NCBI RefSeq assembly: GCF_001956295.1
Contig: NZ_MRTD01000029.1
Span: forward strand, 1-64,000
Source of the DNA: Paenibacillus sp. FSL A5-0031
Lineage (GTDB): Bacteria > Bacillota > Bacilli > Paenibacillales > Paenibacillaceae
Reading direction: 5' to 3'
Length of the DNA stretch: 64,000 nt
Position numbers and translations under genes: made by a program. This document shows positions 18,799 to 26,328 of this stretch, in pieces (the first letter of the stretch is position 1; each line of letters starts with the position of its first letter). The notes under the pieces were generated by a model that did not search any database, was not told where the DNA came from, and saw nothing but the letters and a program-made list of their open reading frames with translations.

Positions 18799-20608
18799 CA
18801 GCTATCACCGCCGTTCCTTCCCTTTCAATCGTGCCGCCGCGACTAGATGAGCCGGACAACGTAAACAAAAATGTTGTGCCTACGCCAGGCAAGCTATCGA
18901 ACCTAAGACTGCCGCCATGCATGCGAAGAAATTCTCGGGTCAATACAAGACCAAACCTCATCTCTCCACCATCTTCTCCACTGGCAAATCCGGGCTCCTT
19001 GAAAAACAGTTCATCATGATGCAGCAGCTGTGCTGTCTCCTCGTCTATCCCGCTCCCATTATCGCGTACAGTCACCGTCACCTGGTCCCGATCGATAGAT
19101 GCATTTATCGCAATTTCCCCGCCAATGTCCGTGTACTTAATCGCATTTGAAAGCAAATTCCGGAAAATGAGATCGAGCATTTCTTTATCTGCATTCACTG
19201 TCAGCCTCTCGTCGATATGCTCTGTGATACTGATGTTCTTCATGCCAGCCCTTGCTCCGGCTAACGAGATGGCTTGGCGAACGACCTGCTGCAAATTCCA
19301 CGTGAGCGGCCGAAACGCCACTTCCCCATTCTGACTGCGATACCAATCGAGCAAATTATCAACGAGATGATAGGTACCGCGAACTTGCCTCCTAATCTCT
19401 TGAAACACTTCAGCATTCGCGATGTCGGTGTCGCTCGGCTCATCGCCCAGCAGCTCAGTCAAGCTGACAAGAAGAGCGATCGGATCACGGATATCGTGAG
19501 CCATTACAGTGAACAGCTTATCCTTGAAGGCATTCAGCCGAGACAAACGTTCAGACTTCTCGCGCAGCCTCTCCTCGTTCTCCTTCAGCTCCGTAATATC
19601 GCTGAGCATCAACATTTTTCCAATAGGGGTCACACCTGTATCATAAATATAATCCAAGCTGCAAATATAATACCTTTGCCGATCGCCTTGCAAGCGCTGA
19701 AGCGAAAACCGATCATCTCGGAATTCCGTTGCGGCAATTCGCTCGAGCAGCTCAGGGCAGTCTGGCAGCAAGTCCCTGATGAGAGCAGGAAAACTTTTTG
19801 CCGAGGCAAGCTCAGGAAACACTTCTTCTGCCGCGCGATTGTGGTTCACAATCTGATCCTCATAATCGAGCAGGACAACACCGTCGCGTATGGTATCGAA
19901 CATTTTGGCATATGCAAGAGGTGTTAAACGAAGCAGCCTAAACCGGAAAATGCCCCAAGCATAAACAACGCCCGATACAGCGAAGCCGAGTGGTGTGAAA
20001 TCGATAACTTTGCTGAACATATAGGCGATATTGAACAGCATAGGAGCGGCCGCGCCCAAAATAAGGACGACGATCTGTGTCCTCACGATTGGCAATGCGC
20101 GCAAATACATGGGTATAAACAAAAGAATACCGAGAAGCAGAATTGTATAATTGTAGATCGCATGTACGGAATACCATGGACCCTTCACCGTATTGTACAA
20201 GGGAACCGTCTTGATTGCGTTCAGGACGTATTCTTTGTAAATAAGATGATGCCAATCGTTAGTGAGATGAAGGAGGAAAGTCGCTGTTGGGACGATAAAT
20301 AGCAAGATCGCAAGCCGCTTCCGGTAGCGTGGCGCAAGTCCTGTGAACTGGATAACGAGCAGCAGCCAAAATGCAGAGACAAAGGGAATACCGATGTACT
20401 CGATCTGTAGAGAAAACTTCACACCGCTTAAGCTGTCGCTAAAAATCTCAAAGGTGTACCCGAGTGCGTAAAAAGACGCCGTTGTCATCATATAAATCAT
20501 GGTCCTCGCCATCTGCATATGACGGTTCCGGTAGGAGAGGAACGCCACGAACAGCATTACTGCGGTCGCGAAGCACAGCAATATTGACATCCATTGTCTT
20601 GTGTCCAT
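18779..20608 (-). CDS. 7TM-type sensor histidine kinase
   Basis: The ATG at 20608 is chosen because GGGAGG precedes it by 7 bases; an upstream in-frame start at 20650 lacks this. The 609-residue protein has seven or so hydrophobic segments in residues 1-220 (histidine-kinase N-terminal 7TM type), a PAS-like segment (about 235-345, with a DGVVLLDYEDQIVNHN core), an HisKA domain with H371 in FTVMAHDIRDPIALLV, and an HATPase domain with the N box (LLSNAIKYT) and G1 (VRDNGSGID). It would autophosphorylate in response to a membrane or ligand signal and pass phosphate to the SARP-type regulator that overlaps its 3' end. The signal is unknown. Confidence 0.9.
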   Translation of the reverse strand: MDTRQWMSILLCFATAVMLFVAFLSYRNRHMQMARTMIYMMTTASFYALGYTFEIFSDSLSGVKFSLQIEYIGIPFVSAFWLLLVIQFTGLAPRYRKRLAILLFIVPTATFLLHLTNDWHHLIYKEYVLNAIKTVPLYNTVKGPWYSVHAIYNYTILLLGILLFIPMYLRALPIVRTQIVVLILGAAAPMLFNIAYMFSKVIDFTPLGFAVSGVVYAWGIFRFRLLRLTPLAYAKMFDTIRDGVVLLDYEDQIVNHNRAAEEVFPELASAKSFPALIRDLLPDCPELLERIAATEFRDDRFSLQRLQGDRQRYYICSLDYIYDTGVTPIGKMLMLSDITELKENEERLREKSERLSRLNAFKDKLFTVMAHDIRDPIALLVSLTELLGDEPSDTDIANAEVFQEIRRQVRGTYHLVDNLLDWYRSQNGEVAFRPLTWNLQQVVRQAISLAGARAGMKNISITEHIDERLTVNADKEMLDLIFRNLLSNAIKYTDIGGEIAINASIDRDQVTVTVRDNGSGIDEETAQLLHHDELFFKEPGFASGEDGGEMRFGLVLTREFLRMHGGSLRFDSLPGVGTTFLFTLSGSSSRGGTIEREGTAVIADESYID

Positions 20609-20704
20609 GACAATGCCTCCCTTTTTTTCGATTCGTCTATCATTCGACAAAGTTCTTCAAATTCCTTGTGAAGCCTCAGCCAACCCTCTTCAAGCTCTCG
20701 ACAG

Positions 20705-20742
20705 CAAAAAAAGGCTGTCCGATGCGTTATCGGACAGCCTTT
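20705..20742 (-). terminator. Rho-independent terminator of the NERD-helicase gene
   Basis: Perfect arms AAAGGCTGTCCGAT / ATCGGACAGCCTTT (20710-20742) with a 5-base loop, followed on the minus strand by a run of seven T. It lies just past the stop of the gene ending at 20769. Confidence 0.9.
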
Positions 20743-20768
20743 CATTAGCATGGAATTAGCCTTTCGCT

Positions 20769-22697
20769 TCATCCCATCTTCTTTATAGCATGCTCCTGCT
20801 TCAGCCGCTGCTGCTGCACTTCGTCCAAATAAAGCGTAAACTTGGAATCCCCGCTGTAGGAGATGTGCAGCCAGTCCAATGCGCGTGTCATTGCAATATA
20901 AAACAGCGATACTTCCCGCTCCTCCACTTCTTCCAATGAGAACGGCATGTTCTCGGCATTTACGATGAAGACCGCTCGGAAATCGAGCCCCTTCACACTG
21001 TCAATGTCCGATACGTTAATCGCATCGCCGGCTATGTCTGATTCCTGGTTCAAATCAGTATTTTCTGTGATCCAATATACGGGTAACCCTTGCCCCTTAA
21101 GCGCCCTCTTGATCATATCCGTGAAGGAGGAGTAGTAATTGTCTTTCACTCGATATAAGATGACCATCTCTGAATAAGCAATCTTATGATGGTCATGCAA
21201 GGATCGCATTTGTTCAATGACAGTCTTCATCTCTTCCTGAAAGCTCCCGCGACGCTCCAACATTGGCTCAGGCCCGCTTCTCCGTGTACTCTGAGGAGGT
21301 ATAATTTCTACCCCTTTCGACACTCCGTACTGAACCTTGTTCTGAAACAGAGAATGCCGTTGATAGAAATCCCAAGCAAACTGCGCGATTTGAGCCGTGT
21401 TGCGATAATTAACGGAGAGAATGCGTGAACGTCCGCGAAAATCAAGCCCCGTGTCCTGCAGCAAGCTCGATTTCCGTTTAAAGAACGATTGTGCCCGGTC
21501 CTCAACCAGCAGCAAATTTTGTGTCGCTGGATTAAGCAAATAACTTAGAAGCTTAAGCCATTCTGGCTGAAAATCCTGACCCTCATCAATAAGGATTGCT
21601 TCATAGGTAGGTAAAATAGCTTCCTTCTTCTCCAGCTTGCCAATAAGCTTAGCGACATCCGTATCTCTCACGTTCAGCACTGCTCGCAGCCACTCATGAA
21701 AATTATAGACCTCGACGTTTTGGTCGCGAGGCTTGCCTTCCTTTTGCTCCGCTAGTCTAATCCAATCAAGCAAATCCTCCGGTTCCTCCATCTTCCGGTC
21801 AATCATTTGCCGAAGACTTCGGGACAAGGCGATGCTGCTGCAGAGGACTAGAATCTTCCAGTCTGGATGATGATTGGCCAAATGTTTGGCTCGGCTGGCG
21901 AGGACAAGCGTCTTCCCGCTCCCCGCCACGCCGCGGATAAGCCGATGGCGATCACCAAGCTGTTCTGCCATATTTTCCTGATGCAGATCCATACCCTTAA
22001 TATTGTGATGCGACAGGACGAACTGCTCCTGCTGCTTCTGATTTGTAGGCTGCAGAAATTCCGCGCTGATCCGCGCCTCAGGTATGAGGTGATTACGAAT
22101 CTGCCTGATCTCCTCTTGCGATAAAATGTAGCTGCTGCGCTTGCGTGCCGTAAACATGCCATGGATCTTCTCAATGAGGGAATCGGCTGTAAATCCAGCA
22201 TCCTCAGGGTCAATCTCGTCGCGGCAAAGCACAAATTGCTCTGCAATAACATCGTACAAACCATTTTCTATAAAATCCTTCTGCTTCAGCCGTGTAAAAG
22301 CCGTTCCGAAGCCGTTCGGAAATTTGAGCTGTCCTTGAAATTTGCCTTTCTGTTCAATGAGGCTGTCATCATTTCTTAGCTCGCCCGCCACCTGCCGCAA
22401 GCTCTCCCTTGCTTCTTGATAAGGGTTCATTACAGCTTCGATCTGACCTCCAGATGCATGCAAACGCCACTCGTCACGATCAACCTCGAATAGAGCAGAC
22501 CTCGTATAGTCCTTCACTTCAAGAACGACCAATCCCAGATCTGGGCCTATGATTACGAAGCCAGGGCGATTCCCCCCAATTTCCGGTTCAAAATAAACCG
22601 CATAATCGCTCGGCAGATAATCCTTCAGCGTACGAAACAATAACCGCTCCCCAGCAGTCGCACTCGTCCGGATAACCTCTGGGACCATATATGCCAT
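20769..22697 (-). CDS. NERD-domain nuclease fused to UvrD-like DNA helicase
   Basis: The 642-residue protein starts with a nuclease-related (NERD) domain, residues about 10-125, with D53 and the E60-x-K62 pair (VVLEVKDY) of the PD-(D/E)xK type. It then carries superfamily 1 helicase motifs: Walker A at 256-263 (GVAGSGKT), Walker B in AILIDEGQDFQPEW, the VNYRNT motif, DSVKGLDFRAVFIV, and FYIAMTRALDWLHI near the end. It should be a cytosolic ATP-dependent DNA unwinding or processing enzyme. NERD-helicase proteins are widespread and poorly understood, and some sit in defence contexts. Here the neighbours are not obvious defence genes. It has its own terminator and no co-directional partner. Confidence 0.88.
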   Translation of the reverse strand: MAYMVPEVIRTSATAGERLLFRTLKDYLPSDYAVYFEPEIGGNRPGFVIIGPDLGLVVLEVKDYTRSALFEVDRDEWRLHASGGQIEAVMNPYQEARESLRQVAGELRNDDSLIEQKGKFQGQLKFPNGFGTAFTRLKQKDFIENGLYDVIAEQFVLCRDEIDPEDAGFTADSLIEKIHGMFTARKRSSYILSQEEIRQIRNHLIPEARISAEFLQPTNQKQQEQFVLSHHNIKGMDLHQENMAEQLGDRHRLIRGVAGSGKTLVLASRAKHLANHHPDWKILVLCSSIALSRSLRQMIDRKMEEPEDLLDWIRLAEQKEGKPRDQNVEVYNFHEWLRAVLNVRDTDVAKLIGKLEKKEAILPTYEAILIDEGQDFQPEWLKLLSYLLNPATQNLLLVEDRAQSFFKRKSSLLQDTGLDFRGRSRILSVNYRNTAQIAQFAWDFYQRHSLFQNKVQYGVSKGVEIIPPQSTRRSGPEPMLERRGSFQEEMKTVIEQMRSLHDHHKIAYSEMVILYRVKDNYYSSFTDMIKRALKGQGLPVYWITENTDLNQESDIAGDAINVSDIDSVKGLDFRAVFIVNAENMPFSLEEVEEREVSLFYIAMTRALDWLHISYSGDSKFTLYLDEVQQQRLKQEHAIKKMG

Positions 22698-22883
22698 TCT
22701 CTTTCACCTCGAATTCGATTTTTTCTGTTGTTTTTAGTATAAACCATCTTTAAGCGTTTGGCAGGAGAAAATGGAGAGAAGATTGTTATGACAAATTGAA
22801 GATTTTCATGGTACGATATTCCTAATAAGTAAACGAATGATTAAATCCAACCATTTGCGTTCATTTTTGATAGGGGAGAAACG

Positions 22884-23720
22884 ATGTATAGAAATCCATC
22901 TGTATTTTTTTTGGCAGTATTTTTGCTTGTCGGTATTATTGGTTTGTTTGCGCGTCATGAAACCATCATGCTAATTGGATTTTCAGGTTTTATATTATTC
23001 ACACTTACTGCCGCTAATCGGAAAAGCAAAAATTATTATCAATTATCGATAAATCTTGAAAAACAAATTAAAGATATGGTGCCAGGTATAAAAGATTTTA
23101 AACTTTCACAAGAATTTATGTCGGTTGATAAAGAAAGCTATATTGCATTGGATGAAACAAATAAAAAAATATGTATCATTTATAATCAGGAGACTAATAC
23201 TGAGCCTTTATTAAGCAAAAATGAATACAATTACAAATGCGAGATTTTCTTCTATAAAGATATTTTACAGTCAACCATTCTTCATGACAGTTTTACAGAA
23301 ACCTCTTCCTCACGAACGGACATCATTGGCAGAGCTTTGCTTGGCAGATCTATGGCTGGAAATACTGGAGCTATTATTGGTGGCCTAAGCGCTTCAAGAA
23401 CCACTTTTGATCTAATCAAGAAAGTTCAACTTCTTATCGTTGTTAATAATATGTCAAAACCATTCCATCGCATTACGTTTGAGAATTTCCCAAAGGGCAT
23501 TACTAAAGACAATATAATGTTCAAATCCGTTGATAATGAAATTACGCATTGGCATGCTATGTTGAGTTTTTTAATTAAGCAAGTGGATGAAACGGAAAAG
23601 CAGCCTAACGCTAATCAAATTTCAGTTGCCGATGAATTATTAAAACTTTCCTCATTGTTGCGAGATAATCTTATAACGGAAGATGAATTTAAGCAGCAGA
23701 AAATAAGGCTATTAGGATAG
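22884..23720 (+). CDS. Membrane protein of unknown function with C-terminal SHOCT-like domain
   Basis: The 278-residue protein begins with two adjacent hydrophobic segments (about 7-22 and 27-43), so it is membrane anchored with most of it on one side. The middle has a glycine-rich stretch (GRSMAGNTGAIIGGLSA) like a glycine-zipper hairpin. The last 30 residues (ADELLKLSSLLRDNLITEDEFKQQK) match the SHOCT pattern, a short C-terminal oligomerisation or interaction module. The ATG has AGGGGAGAA upstream. The gene is A/T-richer than its neighbours. It is convergent with the MazG-like gene across a shared terminator. I recognise no enzyme motif. Confidence 0.75.
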   Translation: MYRNPSVFFLAVFLLVGIIGLFARHETIMLIGFSGFILFTLTAANRKSKNYYQLSINLEKQIKDMVPGIKDFKLSQEFMSVDKESYIALDETNKKICIIYNQETNTEPLLSKNEYNYKCEIFFYKDILQSTILHDSFTETSSSRTDIIGRALLGRSMAGNTGAIIGGLSASRTTFDLIKKVQLLIVVNNMSKPFHRITFENFPKGITKDNIMFKSVDNEITHWHAMLSFLIKQVDETEKQPNANQISVADELLKLSSLLRDNLITEDEFKQQKIRLLG

Positions 23721-23752
23721 AAGCATGTTCAATCGTTGCTGCCATTAGCACG

Positions 23753-23797
23753 GAAAATCCCCCTGAATTGTTCAGAATACGGGGGGATTTTCTTTTT
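23753..23797 (+). terminator. Bidirectional Rho-independent terminator
   Basis: GAAAATCCCCC pairs with GGGGGGATTTTC around a 16-base loop and is followed by TTTTT. It serves the plus-strand gene ending at 23720 and probably the minus-strand gene ending at 23800. Confidence 0.85.
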
Positions 23798-23799
23798 AG

Positions 23800-24126
23800 C
23801 TAGCTCTCCTCCACCTCCATAAGATATATACGTTCCTTAAAGCTTCCGCGCTTTTCTGCTTTCTCCGCACGAATTTGCTCCAGCTTCTCAATCGTTACGT
23901 CGTGGAATTCAGCAAGCGCATGAAGCAGCTCCATAATATCCGCAAGCTCCTCGACCGATTCCGTTTTAGAATCTGCTTCAAGGTATTCATTCGTCTCTTC
24001 TACCAGCTTCGTACGCAGCTCTTTCAGATACTCTTCGTTCTCAAGTATTCTCGTAGTGAACATTTTACCTTGTTTCGTTATGATTTCTGGAATCCGATCG
24101 CGGACTAATTTATTATAAATGGGCAT
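23800..24126 (-). CDS. MazG-like / phosphoribosyl-ATP pyrophosphohydrolase family protein
   Basis: The 108-residue protein begins MPIYNKLVRDRIPEII, the standard N-terminus of a small all-alpha NTP pyrophosphohydrolase group, and carries the EExxE...ExxD metal-binding pattern in LVEETNEYLEAD...ESVEELADIMELLHAL. It would hydrolyse nucleoside triphosphates or related pyrophosphates, probably as a house-cleaning enzyme. The start at 24126 has AAGGAGG at ideal spacing; a longer frame to 24213 adds a hydrophobic extension without an RBS. It stands alone between two terminators. Confidence 0.85.
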   Translation of the reverse strand: MPIYNKLVRDRIPEIITKQGKMFTTRILENEEYLKELRTKLVEETNEYLEADSKTESVEELADIMELLHALAEFHDVTIEKLEQIRAEKAEKRGSFKERIYLMEVEES

Positions 24127-24198
24127 AACTTGCCTCCTTGTTATATTAACTTTTTTTGCCTGCTTGGCTATAAAGCTTCCTAGAATGATTATACAAGA

Positions 24199-24226
24199 AA
24201 AAACGGCGACCATAATCGGTCGCCGT
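24199..24226 (-). terminator. Rho-independent terminator of the siderophore uptake operon
   Basis: Perfect arms ACGGCGACC / GGTCGCCGT (24203-24226) followed on the minus strand by TTTTTT, 20 bases past the second permease gene. Confidence 0.9.
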
Positions 24227-24248
24227 TCTTCTTTTTAAGCGAACAACA

Positions 24249-25247
24249 TCATTTAAAAGCTTTCCGTTTAAACAAAAGGTACATAAAGAACGGAGCGCCT
24301 ATACCTGCGGTAAAGACGCCGGCTGGAATATCAAGCGGTTGGAAAAGCATTCTCCCCGCCAGATCAGCCAATAGCAATATCATCGCACCCAGAAGAGCGG
24401 ATACTGGGATTACTAGTTTATAAGAATGGCCGATAAGCTTTCTAGCCATATGTGGAGCCAATAAACCTAAAAAAGAAATAGTTCCGGCAATTCCGACCGC
24501 TGCTCCTGCAAGCGCTACGCTATAGAACATCAGAATCATACGGCTTAATTGAAGTCGACTGCCTAACCCGATTGCCGTTGCTTCACCTAAGGATTGTACG
24601 TTCAGCTCTTTTGCATAGAGAATGGATAATGGAATGAAAATGGCGACCCAAGGCCACAGCACCTCAATATATTTCCAACTCGTCCCGTAGATGCTTCCCG
24701 TCATCCAGTTCAGCACTTGTGCAGCCAAATAGGCTGGTCCGCTAATAAGCAGAAATATCGTAAGTGCCCCCATTGCAGTCGATATGCCAATACCAATAAG
24801 TACGAGCCTGAACGGTGAAACCCCATTTTTCCAAGCTAGCGTATAGTTTAGAGCAGCAATAACGAATGCCCCCGCGACAGCTATAAAAGGAATCCAGTGA
24901 ACACTGTATCCTGTGAATAGCGTCATAAAAGCTACAACCGCAACTGACGCCCCGCCGGTCACACCCAGCAAATCTGGTGATGCAAGCGGATTCCGTATCA
25001 CGCCTTGAAGCACAGCACCTGCAACCGCCAAGGCTGCGCCGACTAAAACAGCTGCCACAATTCGTGGCATACGAAACTGCATAATAATTAAGTCGCTGCC
25101 CTCTTTATTTTTACCCAGCAGTGAAAGGAAGATTTCCTTAACAGGAATGCTTACACCGCCTATGGATAAACAAAGAATAGACAACGCAATCAGTGCGATG
25201 CTTAATATTGCGAGTATTAAGATAGATTTGCCTATTCCTCTATGCAT
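24249..25247 (-). CDS. Iron-siderophore ABC transporter permease (FecCD family), second subunit
   Basis: The 332-residue polytopic membrane protein is of the FecCD/BtuC type: about ten hydrophobic segments, the early MPRIVAAVLVGAALAVAG block and NPLASPDLLGVTGGA. The late GTISFLGLLAPHMARKLIG segment contains the cytoplasmic loop that docks the ATPase. The ATG at 25247 is chosen because GAAGGAG precedes it; it overlaps the end of the upstream permease by 8 bases, indicating translational coupling. With its partner it forms the heterodimeric channel for the lipoprotein receptor encoded upstream. No ATPase gene follows, so a shared ATPase (YusV/FhuC type) encoded elsewhere is inferred. Confidence 0.93.
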   Translation of the reverse strand: MHRGIGKSILILAILSIALIALSILCLSIGGVSIPVKEIFLSLLGKNKEGSDLIIMQFRMPRIVAAVLVGAALAVAGAVLQGVIRNPLASPDLLGVTGGASVAVVAFMTLFTGYSVHWIPFIAVAGAFVIAALNYTLAWKNGVSPFRLVLIGIGISTAMGALTIFLLISGPAYLAAQVLNWMTGSIYGTSWKYIEVLWPWVAIFIPLSILYAKELNVQSLGEATAIGLGSRLQLSRMILMFYSVALAGAAVGIAGTISFLGLLAPHMARKLIGHSYKLVIPVSALLGAMILLLADLAGRMLFQPLDIPAGVFTAGIGAPFFMYLLFKRKAFK

Positions 25248-26250
25248 GTTTACTCCTTCTCGCCACATAAATCAAGAAAGGAACACCAATAAGCGCAGTA
25301 GCTACACCTACAGGTACCTCCTTGGGCATAAGGATAAACCGCGAAGCGATATCAGCGAATACGAGGAGGATTGCTCCTACCAACGCACAATAAGGAAATA
25401 ACCAGCGATAGTCATTTCCAACTATATATCTGCAAAGATGAGGCACAATTAATCCAATGAACGCAATTGGCCCAGCCACCGCTACCGAGCTTCCTGCTAG
25501 AAGTACAACAGCAAGGACAGATACAACCCGGATAAGCATCATTCGCTGACCAAGGCCTTTGGCACTATCATCGCCCAAAGCCATCACGTTTAAAGACCCT
25601 GCCAATAGCAGCGCTAGGACCCATCCTAGCAGCATATAAGGAAATACGATAGTTAGATGATTTAATTGTCTCCCAGATACAGAACCGACCATCCAAAACA
25701 ATGCCGAATCAAGAGATTCTTTATTTATCAGCATAATGCCTGAGGATAGAGAGGAAGCAAAAGCAGCTACAGAAGCCCCGGCCAACGTAAGCTTAATTGG
25801 CTCAAAACCGCTTCTCCCCTGCATTCCCAGTGTAAAAACAAGCAAAGAAGTAGTGGCTGCTCCTGCTAAAGCAATCCAAACCATTCCGTTCATGGTTAGT
25901 GAGGAGCCTAGCATAGCCAAGCTGACAACAATAAATAGAACAGCGCCTGAATTGATGCCAAATATAGATGGAGAAGCTAACGGATTTTTGGTTAACACTT
26001 GCATGATTGCACCCGCAATAGCAAGACTCGCCCCTACTGCTGCCGCAATTAATGCTCGAGGAACTCGCGTATTTCTAATAATGAGATGTGCATCCGAACC
26101 GTCAAATTGCGTATAGGCACGCCATAAATCTTTTAATTCGAATTGATGGATGCCATATAGAATACTAACGAGCATACCGATAAGCAGCAACACGGCGCCT
26201 GCCACCAGGCTCACCAGCTTTCTTTTACGGCTATGGAGCCTTAATGCCAT
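25240..26250 (-). CDS. Iron-siderophore ABC transporter permease (FecCD family), first subunit
   Basis: The 336-residue FecCD-type permease has TRVPRALIAAAVGASLAIAG, NPLASPSIFGINSGA and a GPIAFIGLIVPHLCRYIVG ATPase-docking loop. The ATG at 26250 follows AAAGGGGTGA; a GTG at 26298 lies inside the upstream hairpin and is unlikely. It sits between the AraC/binding-protein frame and the second permease, in the order receptor, permease, permease typical of feuABC-like iron uptake operons. The hairpin at 26274-26309 probably lowers its expression relative to the receptor. Confidence 0.93.
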   Translation of the reverse strand: MALRLHSRKRKLVSLVAGAVLLLIGMLVSILYGIHQFELKDLWRAYTQFDGSDAHLIIRNTRVPRALIAAAVGASLAIAGAIMQVLTKNPLASPSIFGINSGAVLFIVVSLAMLGSSLTMNGMVWIALAGAATTSLLVFTLGMQGRSGFEPIKLTLAGASVAAFASSLSSGIMLINKESLDSALFWMVGSVSGRQLNHLTIVFPYMLLGWVLALLLAGSLNVMALGDDSAKGLGQRMMLIRVVSVLAVVLLAGSSVAVAGPIAFIGLIVPHLCRYIVGNDYRWLFPYCALVGAILLVFADIASRFILMPKEVPVGVATALIGVPFLIYVARRSKHA

Positions 26251-26273
26251 GTTAACTTCACCCCTTTCATCAA

Positions 26274-26309
26274 AAATAAGCTGACGTCTGATAGTCACGA
26301 CGTCAGCTT
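26274..26309 (-). terminator. Intra-operon terminator/attenuator between receptor and permeases
   Basis: AAGCTGACGTC pairs perfectly with GACGTCAGCTT around a 10-base loop, followed on the minus strand by ATTTTT. It is in the gap between the binding-protein stop (26329) and the first permease. Such hairpins commonly make the receptor mRNA more abundant than the permease mRNA. Confidence 0.75.
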
Positions 26310-26328
26310 GCTGACTAACAATGCTAAG

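Noticed and set aside
19274..19927. 217-codon plus-strand frame opposite the 7TM histidine kinase
   Set aside because: The minus-strand frame contains PAS, HisKA and HATPase motifs. The opposite frame has none and no RBS.
20557..20772. 71-codon frame between the kinase and helicase genes
   Set aside because: It runs across the terminator at 20705-20742 and into the kinase start; no RBS or conserved pattern.
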